From NCBI GenBank assembly GCA_963831705.1, contig CAWHRE010000010.1, forward strand, positions 620,001 to 684,000: a stretch of DNA of 64,000 nucleotides, given 5' to 3'. The number at the start of each line of letters is the position of its first letter. Within the stretch, counting starts at the first letter, position 1. This DNA comes from DASQPR01 sp963831705. Lineage in GTDB: Bacteria > Actinomycetota > Actinomycetes > Mycobacteriales > Micromonosporaceae. This document shows, piece by piece, positions 1-10,400 of this stretch. The position numbers were made by a program, and so were the translations under genes. Below the pieces are notes generated by a model. That model did no database searches and was not told the DNA's origin. It worked only from the letters and a program-made list of their open reading frames with translations.

Positions 1-1340
1 CGCCCGTACAAGTCCTTGCGCACGAACAGCCGCAACTGCGCGACGGCCGGCCAGCCGAAGGACTCCCATCACCGTCGTCGAACAGTTCGTCGGTCCGGAT
101 CTGGAACAGCTCGTCGCGCGGGTAGTCCTCCAGGATCGCCATCAGGTCCTTGCCCGAATGGCTGCGCGGGGACAGGCCGGACCGCTCCAGCACCGCGGCC
201 ACCTTGCGCTTGACGACCGGCAGCTCTTCGACCGAATAGAGGTACGCGGCGGACGAGAACAGCCCGAGGAACCGCTTCTCGCCGATCACGTTGCCGTCGC
301 TGTCGAACGTCTTGATGCCGATGTAGTCGAGGTACGCGCTGCGGTGCACCGTCGATCGCGAGTTCGCCTTCGTGATGATGAGAAGGCGCTTCTCCAGCAA
401 CGCGGCCTGCGCCTCTGGCGCTCATGTCGCCGAGGTGGCGGGGCCGGATCCGATCGGCCCGCAGGATGCCGAGCCCGGTGCCCATCACCGCGCCGATAAC
501 CGTCTCGCCGTCGTCGTCCTTCGCCAGCCGGTATTCGCGGTATCCGAGGAACGTGAACTGATCGTCGCCGAGCCAGCGCAACAGCTCGACGCCGTCGGTG
601 ATGTCCTTGTCCGGTACGGGCAGCGGCGTGCTCACCAGTTCGTCTGCGATCTCCAGCGCCTTCGACCGCATCTTCGACCAGTCCTCGACCGCGTCGCGAA
701 CATCGGTGAGCGCGTTGACAAGATCGCGCCGCAACTCGTCCACGAGGTCGGCGTCGCGGATCCGGTCGATCTCCAGATGGATCCAGCTCTCCACCATCTC
801 GGTGGCCGGTAGGCGGCCGACCGTCACGTCGACCGGCTCGACGTCGGACAGCACCTCGACCAGCTTCCCGAGCGGTTCCCGGCGCACCACGACCAGCGGG
901 TGCATCAACAGGTCCACATCGAGGTTGCGCGCGATGAGCGCGGAGTTGACCGTGTCGACCAGGAACGGCATGTCGTCCGTAACGATCTTCACGACCGTCT
1001 TTTCACCGTCCGGCGACGGCGCGATGTCGAGCTTGAGTTCGCCCGGCAGGCGCTGCTCGGCAAGTTCGCGGTGGGTACGGGTCGCGTCGACCATTTCGGC
1101 CGGCGACAGACCGACGAGGTCTTCGTCCGGTGCGTACCGCCAGAAGCGCTCTACCAGCGAGGCGAGCGCGGCGTCGGCGCCACACATGGCGACAGCTTCG
1201 GACGCGAGTCGTACGGCGTCCGGTATCGGCCCCGAGATCCCGTCGTCCGAATCGTCCCAGGCGCTCCTACCGCCGCTTTTCGGATGATCGAACAGCTCAT
1301 CTTCGCTCGCCTCGACCGCTGCCGACGCACGCCGATTCAT
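1..1340 (-). CDS. gdh: NAD-specific glutamate dehydrogenase, N-terminal part (frameshifted, cut by window edge)
   Basis: N-terminal part of the very large (about 1600 residue) NAD-dependent glutamate dehydrogenase of the GDH180 family, which oxidises glutamate to 2-oxoglutarate and ammonium in the cytoplasm. The start is the ATG at 1340 (MNRRASAAVEAS), preceded by GAGGGGAG. Family-typical stretches include DMPFLVDTVNSAL and FLGYREYRL. The frame is broken by an extra base near 416: after LGDMSA the family sequence EAQAALLEKRLLIITKA continues one base later. Two further extra bases lie near 73 and 39, after which RLFVRKDLYGR is readable. The gene runs off the window at base 1. Shifts may be sequencing errors. 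Family call is confident; integrity is not. Confidence 0.85.
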
Positions 1341-1470
1341 GGATGCCACTCCCCTCGGGCCCACCACGTTGTGGGACACCGCCAGCCTAGGACGTGATGG
1401 TCACGACTCATACCCGACCCGGACCCCTAGTGCGGCCAAGGTCACACTTAAGCCGTACGCCTGGCGGCGA

Positions 1471-2526
1471 TTAGTTGTCGTACTCGCCGTAATTGGCGAT
1501 TTGCGACCCAGCGTCGAAGGTGCTCGACGTCTCTCCAACACGTTGGGCAGGCAGAACGATCCGCGGCGCGTCCGAAATTGGCTCGGAAACAATCTCTGCG
1601 GCGTTGCCCGCACTCGCGTGTACCAGCGGCGCGAGTCCGGCCACGAGCGTGTCCGCGACGTCCCGGGCGTACACGCCATCCGGGTCGTAATCCGGGTCGA
1701 ACACGGTCACTTCGAGGCCGACGCACGCGGGCGAGGTGACCAGTCCGGCGATCAACAACTCCAACTCGGTGTAGGCGATTCCGCCCGCGGTCGGCGCGTC
1801 CACCGCCGGCATCACCGCCGGATCGAGCACATCGACATCGACGTGCACCCAGAATCCGAGGCAGTCGGAAAGCTGATCGCGAGCCCACTGCGCGGTTCGT
1901 CCGGCCCCCTCGGCGCGAAGCTGTGGCACGGCACGCATGGTCACGCCGACCGCCTGCAGATCGAGCCGGTAGTCGTCGTTGGGCCGGATGCCGAGCAGCA
2001 CGACATCGGTGTCCCGCACGTACGGGCGGAGGTTGTCGATGTCGGTCAGGTCCGGCTGACCCCGCCCGGTGACGAGAGCGAGGCCCTCACCGGCCGCCGC
2101 ACCGACGTACGAGGCGTTGCCCGGGTGCCGGAAGTCCGAATGGCCGTCGATGTAGACCAGCCCGTACGGCAACTCGTCCTCGATCGCGCGGCGCTTCATC
2201 GCGAGCGCCGATCCGAGCAGCACCGAACAATCGCCACCGAGCACGACCGGGAACTCGCCGGCCGCGACGATCGACGCGATCCGATCGGCCAGCCGGGCCG
2301 AGTATTGCCGGATCGCGGCCGCGTGCGCCACGCCGTCGCCCGGCCGCCAGTCACCCGGATCGAACCGCGGCGGCGTGAGGCAACCGGCGTCGCGGGCACG
2401 CAGCCGGGCGATCAGATTCTGGTCGCGCAGCGCCCCCGGCGCCTTCGCACATCCGGGCACGGACGTAGGCGTCGGCGGCCGCAGGCCGAGGTTCGACGGC
2501 GCGTCCAGGATCGCGATCCGGCGCAT
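1471..2526 (-). CDS. Arginase/agmatinase-family ureohydrolase
   Basis: Ureohydrolase of the arginase/agmatinase/formimidoylglutamase family, with a binuclear metal site that hydrolyses guanidino or formimino compounds. Visible motifs are GGDCS (residues 98-101 region), DGHSD (about 127-131) and HVDVDVLDPA. The first metal-ligand His of the usual GGDHS is Cys here, and the second motif has Gly where Ala is usual, so the substrate is not certain to be arginine. The ATG at 2526 (MRRIAILDAPSNLG) was chosen because the upstream extension overlaps the neighbour and has no family resemblance. About 351 residues, with a C-terminal tail longer than the ~300 residue core. It lies 16 bp downstream of the thioredoxin-like gene. 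Confidence 0.82.
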   Translation of the reverse strand: MRRIAILDAPSNLGLRPPTPTSVPGCAKAPGALRDQNLIARLRARDAGCLTPPRFDPGDWRPGDGVAHAAAIRQYSARLADRIASIVAAGEFPVVLGGDCSVLLGSALAMKRRAIEDELPYGLVYIDGHSDFRHPGNASYVGAAAGEGLALVTGRGQPDLTDIDNLRPYVRDTDVVLLGIRPNDDYRLDLQAVGVTMRAVPQLRAEGAGRTAQWARDQLSDCLGFWVHVDVDVLDPAVMPAVDAPTAGGIAYTELELLIAGLVTSPACVGLEVTVFDPDYDPDGVYARDVADTLVAGLAPLVHASAGNAAEIVSEPISDAPRIVLPAQRVGETSSTFDAGSQIANYGEYDN

Positions 2527-2542
2527 GGCTAGCCCCACATCG

Positions 2543-3412
2543 CTAGTACAGCGCGCTCGCCAGCGAACGCCGCGCGGCAGCGACGGCGGGATCATCCGGT
2601 CCGGCGACGGCGAACAACGAGATCAAATGGGTACGCGCAGCGTCGCGCTCGGCGCCGGCCGTACGCCGGACGAGGTCGACGAGTCGTGCGTACCCCTTTT
2701 CCGCAACGCCTGAGTAGACCTCGACATCGGCGGCGAGCCGTTGCGCATCGACATCGTCCGGCGCCGCCTCGGCCGCCGCGAGCACCTCTGCCGGATCCAC
2801 GTCCTCGACCCGCCGCAACAGCTCGACCTGGGCCAGTCCGGCCTCGGCCGCCGAGTCCGCCGGTGCGTCCGAGAGGATCTGCCGGTACGCCTTCTCGGCC
2901 GCCTCCAGGTCGCCGCTCATCATGGCGTCGTCGGCGGCGGCGAATCGTGGATCCGCAGGCACCTCGACGGCGACGCCGCCGGCCTGCAGGATCGCGGCGA
3001 GCCATTGCCGGAGCTGCGGCTCGGGAATCGCACCGTTAAACGCGTCCACCGGCTGGCCGCCAACCACCGCGTACACCGTCGGGATCGCCTGGACCCGGAA
3101 CATCTGCGCGATCCGCGGGCTCGTGTCGACGTCGACGCGGGCCAGTACCCAGGTGCCGTCGCCCTCACGGGCCAGTTTCTCCAGGACCGGCTGGTGGCCA
3201 CCGGCGCGCTCGAACTCGACCACGACCGGCGCGGTCAGCGAGCGTTCCATCACATCCTGCTGGAACGTCTGCTCGGTGACGTCGACGATCATCGGCGCAC
3301 CGCTGGAAGCCGGGGTGGGAGCGGCCGGTGGCGGCGGCGGGGTCGACCGGAGCGCGCTGAGATCGACAGCGCCACGGACCAGATTCGACGGGGTTGTTCG
3401 GGGATCGTTCAT
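2543..3412 (-). CDS. Thioredoxin-TPR co-chaperone (YbbN/CnoX-like) lacking the CxxC site
   Basis: 289-residue protein with a thioredoxin-like domain (about 45-150) followed by TPR-like helices (about 155-289, EKAYRQILSDAPADSAAE), the architecture of YbbN/CnoX, a holdase that hands oxidised clients to chaperones. The cis-proline region IPTVYAVVGG and VDVDTSPRIAQMF are intact. Where most members read F-W-A-x-W-C-G-P-C, this one reads FERAGGHQPVLEKLA: both active-site cysteines and about six residues are absent with the frame kept. It therefore cannot do thioredoxin redox chemistry, though a non-redox chaperone role is known for the family. The start is ATG 3412 with a weak upstream GTAGG. Confidence 0.85.
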   Translation of the reverse strand: MNDPRTTPSNLVRGAVDLSALRSTPPPPPAAPTPASSGAPMIVDVTEQTFQQDVMERSLTAPVVVEFERAGGHQPVLEKLAREGDGTWVLARVDVDTSPRIAQMFRVQAIPTVYAVVGGQPVDAFNGAIPEPQLRQWLAAILQAGGVAVEVPADPRFAAADDAMMSGDLEAAEKAYRQILSDAPADSAAEAGLAQVELLRRVEDVDPAEVLAAAEAAPDDVDAQRLAADVEVYSGVAEKGYARLVDLVRRTAGAERDAARTHLISLFAVAGPDDPAVAAARRSLASALY

Positions 3413-3484
3413 GCCTACAGAGTACGGATCGGTCGGCCGGGGCGGGGCGCCCCAGCCGACCGATTACGCGCGCCATCCGAATAC

Positions 3485-4336
3485 TTATGCAGCCAATGTG
3501 CCGTGTGACCCGCCGACCGCGAGCTGGACCATGCCGTCCTCGTCGTGCTCGACCGTGAACAGCGTGCCGGGCGGGTACATACCCAATACCTCGGGCGGCA
3601 GCTGGATCGTGCCGTCGCCAGCGACCACGGCAAAGTCCTGACCGTCGCGGCCCTCGGCACCGACCCGGCCATCGCGGATCGTCACGGCGCGTCCCAGCCG
3701 GGCGCCCACCTCGGCATCATGCGTGACGACGACGATCGTCGTGCCACGCTCGGCGTTCACGGTCTCCAACGCCAGCAGTACCTCGTCGCGACCGGCGGTG
3801 TCCAGCTGGCTCGTCGGCTCATCCACCAGGAGCAGGCCGGGACCGGCCGCGATACCGACGGCGAGCGCGGCCCGTTGGCGCGCACCGGGGGCGAGATCCT
3901 GGATCAACGCCCGCCCACGACCGGCCAGGCCGACCAGGTCGAGGATCCGGTCCGGATCGTCCAGCGTGATGCCGGACGTCTTCGCCGCCCGTCGTTGCGC
4001 GAGCCAGATGTTGCGGTGCAGGTTCGCGTACCCGAGGAGGTTGCGCGTAGCGCCCTGCAGCACGACGCCGATCTCGGTGCCACGCAGACGCGCGATCTCG
4101 TTGTCGGCGAGCTTGCCCATGTCGTACGTGCCGATGTTGACCCGACCCGCAGACGGGCGCATCAGGCCGGAGAGCAGCGAGACGAGCGTCGACTTGCCCG
4201 AGCCCGATGGGCCGACGAGCGCGAGCATCTCGCCCGGTGCGATCGAGAGGTCGACGCCCGCCAGCGCGACGACGTCACCACCCTCGCCGCGATAGATGTG
4301 TACGACCCGCCGACATGCGACTGCCAACCCTGTCAA
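3485..4336 (-). CDS. ABC transporter ATP-binding protein with AbrB-like C-terminal tail (cluster 1)
   Basis: 283-residue ATPase of the LolD/MacB/FtsE group. Walker A GPSGSGKST is at 42-50, Q-loop Gln 94, Walker B LLLVDEPTSQLD near 168-179, and the H-loop His in VVVTHD near 206. The ABC signature is degenerate, LAPGARQR (148-155) instead of LSGGQ. Residues about 235-275 (DGTIQLPPEVL, then YPPGTLFTVEHDEDG) resemble a SpoVT/AbrB swapped-hairpin domain, which is unusual on a transporter ATPase. It follows permease 2 by 25 bp and ends the cluster permease 1-permease 2-ATPase. Presumably it energises both permeases. The substrate is unknown. Confidence 0.85.
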   Translation of the reverse strand: MTGLAVACRRVVHIYRGEGGDVVALAGVDLSIAPGEMLALVGPSGSGKSTLVSLLSGLMRPSAGRVNIGTYDMGKLADNEIARLRGTEIGVVLQGATRNLLGYANLHRNIWLAQRRAAKTSGITLDDPDRILDLVGLAGRGRALIQDLAPGARQRAALAVGIAAGPGLLLVDEPTSQLDTAGRDEVLLALETVNAERGTTIVVVTHDAEVGARLGRAVTIRDGRVGAEGRDGQDFAVVAGDGTIQLPPEVLGMYPPGTLFTVEHDEDGMVQLAVGGSHGTLAA

Positions 4337-4361
4337 CGTTCCACCTCCCCGTACCCGATTT

Positions 4362-7300
4362 TCAATCGCCTCGGCGGACGAATGTCCGGAGGTCCCACGC
4401 CGCGGCGCCGGACACGACCAGCAGCAACGCCGCTGCCGCCGCGAGCGGCACTACCAATCCGGTCCAGTCCGGCCAGACCGACACCCCGACGAGCGCCTGA
4501 CCATCAGCAAATATCGGCACCTTGCCGCCGGTCAAGCGCCAACTGACCAATCCGGCCGCAAGCCCCGCGATCACGGCCGATCCGGTGAGCCCAATGTAGG
4601 CAAATCCGGACGCGCTCGCGACCCCGTGCGATGGCAGCCCCTGAGTACGCAGTGCCCGCAGCTCTTTGCCCCGACGCGTACGGTCGACCGACGCGGTGAG
4701 CATCAACGCGATGACCGCGACGACGAGTGCGCCGGTGACGGACAGGACGTAGAAGGTCGAGCCGACCGCCGGTCCTTGCCCGCTCAGGTACCGCGCCAGC
4801 GGCCCCGATCGTGTCACGCCAATCACGTTCAACCCGGCCGCGCGAAGCCGCGCCGTCATGTCGGACGGCGCCGACGAGGAGAGCCATACCGCAGGCGTGG
4901 TGGCGTCGTCGCCGACGACCGGTGCGATCCGGTCGGCGTCCTGCAAGTCGATGATCATCGCATTCGGCGGTAGGCCGGGCAGCACGGACAGTTGCCCCAC
5001 CTGACGGGTGGCGAACCGGACCTGATCGATGCCGAGCGAGCCCTGTACCGACTCGCCGGTCGGGCGGGTGGACAGCGCGGGTGCCGGGAACGCGTTGTCG
5101 GTTGGGTTGAGCTGCGCGGTGAAACCGTTCGCATTGAATCCGGCCGTGATCGTCATACCAGTCGGACTCGCGGCAAGCGAAGATCGGACGCCGCTCGACA
5201 GCGCGACGATCCGCCATGACGGCGCCGCGGCAAACGCGTCGAGTGGCGCGGACGCCGGGTCGACGACGCGCGCCGAGGAGAGCGTCACGGTGACCGCGCC
5301 ACCGAAGTAGACCGGCGAGGCCCCGTCCGGCGGCGCGGCGCCGGTGATGGTCAGCCCGGCGATCCGGCAACCCACGGCACGGCAGATGCCGGCGTCCGCT
5401 TGGTATTCCGGCTTCGTCGGATCCGCGCGTGAGAACGGCACCTCCGTGGTTTGCTGCCCGTCCAGCGGCTGCACATACAGCTCCATGGATACCTGGGGCG
5501 GAGGCGAGCCGTCCGCGTCCACATCGACATCCACGGCCATGATCCCGCCGTGAAGAATGATCGACGCCGGTACCGGTGGGTTCAGCAGACGAGCGGCCGT
5601 GCCGACCGGCATGCCGTCGCTCGGCCACGCCGCCACCGCCGCCAGCCGGGACGAGTCGACCGCGAGGACGGTCGGCAGGCCGGATGCCGGTTGCGGAATC
5701 GAGGCCACCGCCATCGCGTACCGACCGGATGGATCGGCCTTCCGGACCGCTTCGAGCAACGCCAGGCGGGACAGCGGCGCGACGCTCACCACGGCGGTAC
5801 CGCCGGTCGAAATCGCCGCACGACTGGTCCTGGCGGCCGACGCGACCCCGGTGGCGGCGGCCGCGTACGTGACGATGCCGATCGTGATCACGATCAGTAC
5901 GAAGACTCGGGAGACGCCGGGCCGACGCGCGATCTGCAACGCACCGACACCGAAGCCGAGCGTTCGACGGCTCCGCAACCCGAGGCGTCCGATCCACGCC
6001 ACGATCAGGAGCAACAGGCGGGCGGCGAGCACACCGATCGCCGCGATCAGGAACCACGGCGCGACCAGGTCGATGCCGGCGAGTGCGGACTGTTCGGTCA
6101 GCATCTGCTCCAGCGCGGCCGCCGCGAACACGACGACCAGCACCTCGACCGCCGCGGTACGCCATCGCGACGACCGTGGTGGCACGCCGCGTAGCAGGTC
6201 CGGAGTGGACGTCGCCAGCGTCCGGTACACCGCCGCGAACACCGCGATCAGGCAACCCGCCAGCACGATCGTGACATAACGGAGGGCACCCGACCCGATC
6301 GGCGGATGCGCCGGATGGCCGGGCAGAAAATGGCCGACCACGAGCCGAATCCCCAGCATGGCCGCGAAGTAGCCGAGCGGAATCGCAATCAGAACCGAGA
6401 GCACCGCCTCGCCGCTGCCGAGCCACAGCCGCCGCACATAGCGGGCACCACGGAGCTTCACGATGCCAATCTCTTCACGCCGCCCGGCGACCGCGTACGC
6501 GCTCCCGAGGAACACCGCCACCCAGCCGATCCCGATCAGCGGCAAAGCGATCAGGAAAACGGCTTCGTGCGTGCTGGTCAGATCGTTGTCGATCGACGAG
6601 AGCAGTTGCGGGATGGCCGAACCGACACCGCTGGAGCCGGCACCCGCGGCGGATAGCGCGTGCTGGACCTGGGCGCGAACCGTGGCGATCTGCCCGTCCT
6701 GGAGCGCTGCCGGATCGAGTACGGCGTCCACGTACTGCAACTCGCTCGCATGGTCGACCGCGCTCATCGTTCCCGGCACGGTAAAGATCGGGGCGTCCGT
6801 CAGCCGTAGGCTGTCCGCTCCGAACATCGGCTCGTCGCCCCAGTACGGCTCGGTGGTGTCGTTGGCCCGGTAGACGCCGACCACATTGACGGTCAGCGGG
6901 TTGTACCCCGGGACCGGCTTCACGTACGGGCCGTCGAACGGGCTGACGCCGACGTCCGCGTACTCGATCGGGATGACGCTGCCGGCCGCGAGCGACTCGG
7001 ACGCGGCGAGCGAGGCGCCGATCATCACCTCGCCGGTACCGGTCGGGCAACGGCCGGACACCAGCGTGACGTGATCGCACACGTTTTGCCGGAACTGCAT
7101 CCGGGGGGCCGCCTTGACCTTGCCGAGCATCATCACGTCGAACTGGTCGGCGTACACGATCGACAGACTCGGCTCGGCCATCGTCTGCGGCAGTTTGCCG
7201 GCGAACGCGGAATCCGGCCGTTGCCAGGTGCTCTGCGCCTTGTACGAGTTCGTCGCCTCGATCACTTGCTGGTCCACGGTCGCGTGCTGCAACTCGTCGG

Positions 7301-7436
7301 AGATGACCGACCGATCGGCGGCGGCGAGGAACGCCGGGATCGCGTACGCCGCCGCGAACGCCACCGTGGCCAGCAGCGCGAGCATGACGGCCGAGACCCG
7401 TCGGGTACGCAGCATCGAGACGACCAGCGCGATCAT
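4362..7436 (-). CDS. FtsX-type ABC transporter permease 2 of cluster 1
   Basis: 1024-residue membrane protein with an N-terminal transmembrane helix (MLALLATVAFAAAYAIPAFL), a large ectodomain, a central block of helices with the FtsX-domain cytoplasmic motif GIVKLRGARYVRRL, a second ectodomain and a final helix cluster (GKELRALRTQGLP). This double FtsX layout suits mechanotransmission of MacB type rather than simple import. Ectodomains carry Cys pairs (VCDHVTLVSGRCP and GICRAVGCRIAG) that match positions in the two paralogues in this window. The ATG at 7436 overlaps the stop of permease 1 by 4 bp (ATGA), which fixes the start. Substrate not recognisable. Confidence 0.85.
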   Translation of the reverse strand: MIALVVSMLRTRRVSAVMLALLATVAFAAAYAIPAFLAAADRSVISDELQHATVDQQVIEATNSYKAQSTWQRPDSAFAGKLPQTMAEPSLSIVYADQFDVMMLGKVKAAPRMQFRQNVCDHVTLVSGRCPTGTGEVMIGASLAASESLAAGSVIPIEYADVGVSPFDGPYVKPVPGYNPLTVNVVGVYRANDTTEPYWGDEPMFGADSLRLTDAPIFTVPGTMSAVDHASELQYVDAVLDPAALQDGQIATVRAQVQHALSAAGAGSSGVGSAIPQLLSSIDNDLTSTHEAVFLIALPLIGIGWVAVFLGSAYAVAGRREEIGIVKLRGARYVRRLWLGSGEAVLSVLIAIPLGYFAAMLGIRLVVGHFLPGHPAHPPIGSGALRYVTIVLAGCLIAVFAAVYRTLATSTPDLLRGVPPRSSRWRTAAVEVLVVVFAAAALEQMLTEQSALAGIDLVAPWFLIAAIGVLAARLLLLIVAWIGRLGLRSRRTLGFGVGALQIARRPGVSRVFVLIVITIGIVTYAAAATGVASAARTSRAAISTGGTAVVSVAPLSRLALLEAVRKADPSGRYAMAVASIPQPASGLPTVLAVDSSRLAAVAAWPSDGMPVGTAARLLNPPVPASIILHGGIMAVDVDVDADGSPPPQVSMELYVQPLDGQQTTEVPFSRADPTKPEYQADAGICRAVGCRIAGLTITGAAPPDGASPVYFGGAVTVTLSSARVVDPASAPLDAFAAAPSWRIVALSSGVRSSLAASPTGMTITAGFNANGFTAQLNPTDNAFPAPALSTRPTGESVQGSLGIDQVRFATRQVGQLSVLPGLPPNAMIIDLQDADRIAPVVGDDATTPAVWLSSSAPSDMTARLRAAGLNVIGVTRSGPLARYLSGQGPAVGSTFYVLSVTGALVVAVIALMLTASVDRTRRGKELRALRTQGLPSHGVASASGFAYIGLTGSAVIAGLAAGLVSWRLTGGKVPIFADGQALVGVSVWPDWTGLVVPLAAAAALLLVVSGAAAWDLRTFVRRGD

Positions 7437-10400
7437 CGCTGCCCCGCTTCCACGGTCTGGGCCCGGACGACCTGGTATGCGGCGCCGAACGCGGCCGCGC
7501 CGAGCGTGATCGCGGTGATTGCGACGGTGAGCCCGAACGCGGGCAGTGGCACCACCGACGGCCGGGCCAGAATCTGCCAACCGTCCCGGAACAGGGGCGC
7601 GCTGTTTGCCAGGAGCCGGTCGATGACCGCGCCGATCAGTCCGGCCACGAACGCTCCGCCGGCGAGCACGCCGTACACGAGGAACGACGTCCCCCGGACA
7701 ACGCTGCTCCGAACGCCTTGACGACGCAGAGCGACGAGTTCGCGAGCGCGGGGCCGGCATTCGACCGACGCGACGAGAAGCAGGACGGCGGCGGCGATAC
7801 CGACCGCGAGTAGACCCGCCACCACTTCGAAGCGCTGGCCGACGACGGCCGGCTCGGCCGCGTACTGGCCGGTCTGAGCCGCGATCGAGGCGGTGCTCGA
7901 CGGCGTCAGGCCTTCGCGCTCCAGCGCCGCCACAATTCCCGGTGGCGCGTTCGGGGCCAGCCAGACTTCCGGTGTCTCGGCGCCGTTGTCGGCACCGGCC
8001 AGCGCTTGCGCATAGTCCAAATCGATCAGCGTGCCGCTGCGCTCCAGGCGAGGCAGCAGTTCACGGGTTGCCGCGACCCGGATCGGGATGCTGCGAAACC
8101 CGAACGGGGCGATCGTCGGGAAGCCGGGTATCGACGCCGCCGGTCGAGGTCCGGCCACCACCACTGGTGCCACCGCCGGCGTACTCGGCACGTACGCGGT
8201 CGGATCCGGGTTCAGCGCCGCCTCGTCCGCTTCGGCCTGAATCGACATCGCCAAGCCCCGCGGACTCGCGGCAAGCACCGGCCCGTACGCGGTCGGATTC
8301 GCGGTCGTCCGCCAGGACAATGCGGCCAGCTGACTCGCGTCCAGCACCGGCCCGCCGTCCCCTTGCTGAAGTCCGGTGACCACCACGGACGTACCGGCCG
8401 GGGCCGGCGGCATGATCGAGATGATCTTCGACGCGCCAGCGGCAAGTTGGAAGCCCACCACCTCACACGGACGGACAGCGCTGCACGCGTCGACCGTTGC
8501 GGAATACGTCTGGATACCGGGTACGAGCGGCCCGAACGTCGCGTACGCGTACCCGGCCGGGCCGATCAACGTGATCACCTCGTACGCGCCCGGCGGTGCA
8601 CCATCGGTCGGCGGCGGACCGGCCGGCAACGCGGTGGCGTCGACGGTCAGCGCCAATGTGGGGCTCGTGACCGACACGTCGTGCGCCGGCTGCGGGCGAA
8701 GCAGAGCGGCCAGCGCGGCCGGATCGCTGTCGCCGGGCGTACCGGCCGGCACCACGGCCGCCAGACGGCTGCTGTCGATCGCAAGGATGCCCTGGTCGTT
8801 CGCGCCGCCGATCTCGGTCGCCGCCATCGCGTACCGGCCGGACGGATCGGCGGCGCGGACCGCGGCGAGCAGCCGGGTCGGATTCACCGCCGCCACCGTC
8901 ACGACGCGTGCGGCGCCGACTTCCAATGCGGATCGTTCCGTTCGAGCCTGCGACGCGGTGGTGGCCGCGAGAACCGCGTACCCGCAGAGCGCGACCGCGA
9001 TCGTGACGAGCGCGAACAGCCGATCCAGCCCCGGGCGCCGGGCGAGATAGGTGGCCGTGAGCAACCCCCGCGTACGGCCGGCCGAACGGCTCGATCCGAT
9101 CGCGCGTCTGGCCAGCGGCGCGAGCAACCGGGCGGCGATCAGTCCGGTCGCGAACGCGACGAGTACGGGTGCCAACGCGGACAGCGTCGTCCCGTCGGAT
9201 GCCGCCGCCGACGTGTGGATCTGAATCACGCCCGCGATCGCGACGACGACCAGGATCAGGTCGACGACGTCGGCCTTCCATGCCCGGCGGCGCGCCGGTG
9301 TGCTCCGCAGCAACTCGCCAACCGGGGTCGCGAGCGCGCTCCGCTCGGCGACCAACGCCGCCAACAGCCCGCCGGCCACCGCGACGGCGGCTGCCACCAC
9401 CGCCAGGATGAGCGCGATCGGTTGGTCATCGGATGCCACCGGCCCGGCGCCCGCACGCGCGCCGAGGAAGCCGAGCCCCAAGCCGATCGGCAAGCCGACC
9501 AGCAGCGGTACCGCACTCTGCTCGATCATCAGCTTCCAGAGATTCCGGCGCTGGACACCTCGAAGCTTCAGGACGCCGACATCGAATCGGCGAGCCTGAG
9601 CGGTCGCCCGGATTGCGAAGAACAACGCGAACCAACCGAACATCACCAGTTCGGCCGCGCCCAGCGGCACGTTGATGAAGATCTGGTTCGTGTCGAGAAC
9701 GATCTTGTTGGACAGATCCGAGAAATCGGAAGTGATCGTGTACCCGCGTCCGTGTGCGTCATTGGCCGCGTTGAAAATCGTCTGGGCCGTGGTGATCGAG
9801 TCGCTCACCGTCATCGTGCTGTCGGTCAAGGCCAGGTCGCGGTCGATCGTCGCGGATGAGGACGCCGTTGCGGCCACGGTCGATTCGGCGACGAACACTG
9901 CGTCGGCCGCACGGTAGCCGGTCGGCACCTGCGCCTGGATCTGCGCTGCGAGCGTCGATGAACCCCAGTACGGCTCGGCCGGGTCAAGTGGCTTGTACAC
10001 GCCGACGACGTGCAGTTTCAGCGGTGCGCCGTACGTCGACGACGTCACGGTCAGCACGCCACCGAGCCGGACGTTCGCGTACCCGGCGGCGGCCGCGCTG
10101 ACCATCGTGTCGCCAGGTTGAGTCGGACAGGCGCCTTGAACCGCCACATGCCCGCAGACGCCCTCGCGATAGCTGAGGTACGTGATCGCCGGTCCGCTCG
10201 CCGGGCCGATGTCGGCGAGCACGCGGACGCTGTTCACACCGGTGAATCCGGGCACGCGGAGAACGTTCGGGATCGAGCCGAACTGGCTCGCGATCATCGC
10301 CGCGCCGTTGTCATGCAAGCTCACGGTGTTCGAGACCGTTACGTCGCGCTGGTTCGGCGGCGCCGCTGCGATATCCCGCGCGGCCAGTTTCTCCACCGAC

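Noticed and set aside
69..1379. The full 436-codon open frame as the real glutamate dehydrogenase protein
   Set aside because: Its last ~110 codons are Arg/Ala-rich out-of-frame translation; the family sequence continues in another frame.
8006..9859. Long plus-strand open frame antisense to permease 1
   Set aside because: Arg/Gln/Asp-rich composition without domains, a normal antisense shadow of GC-rich coding sequence.
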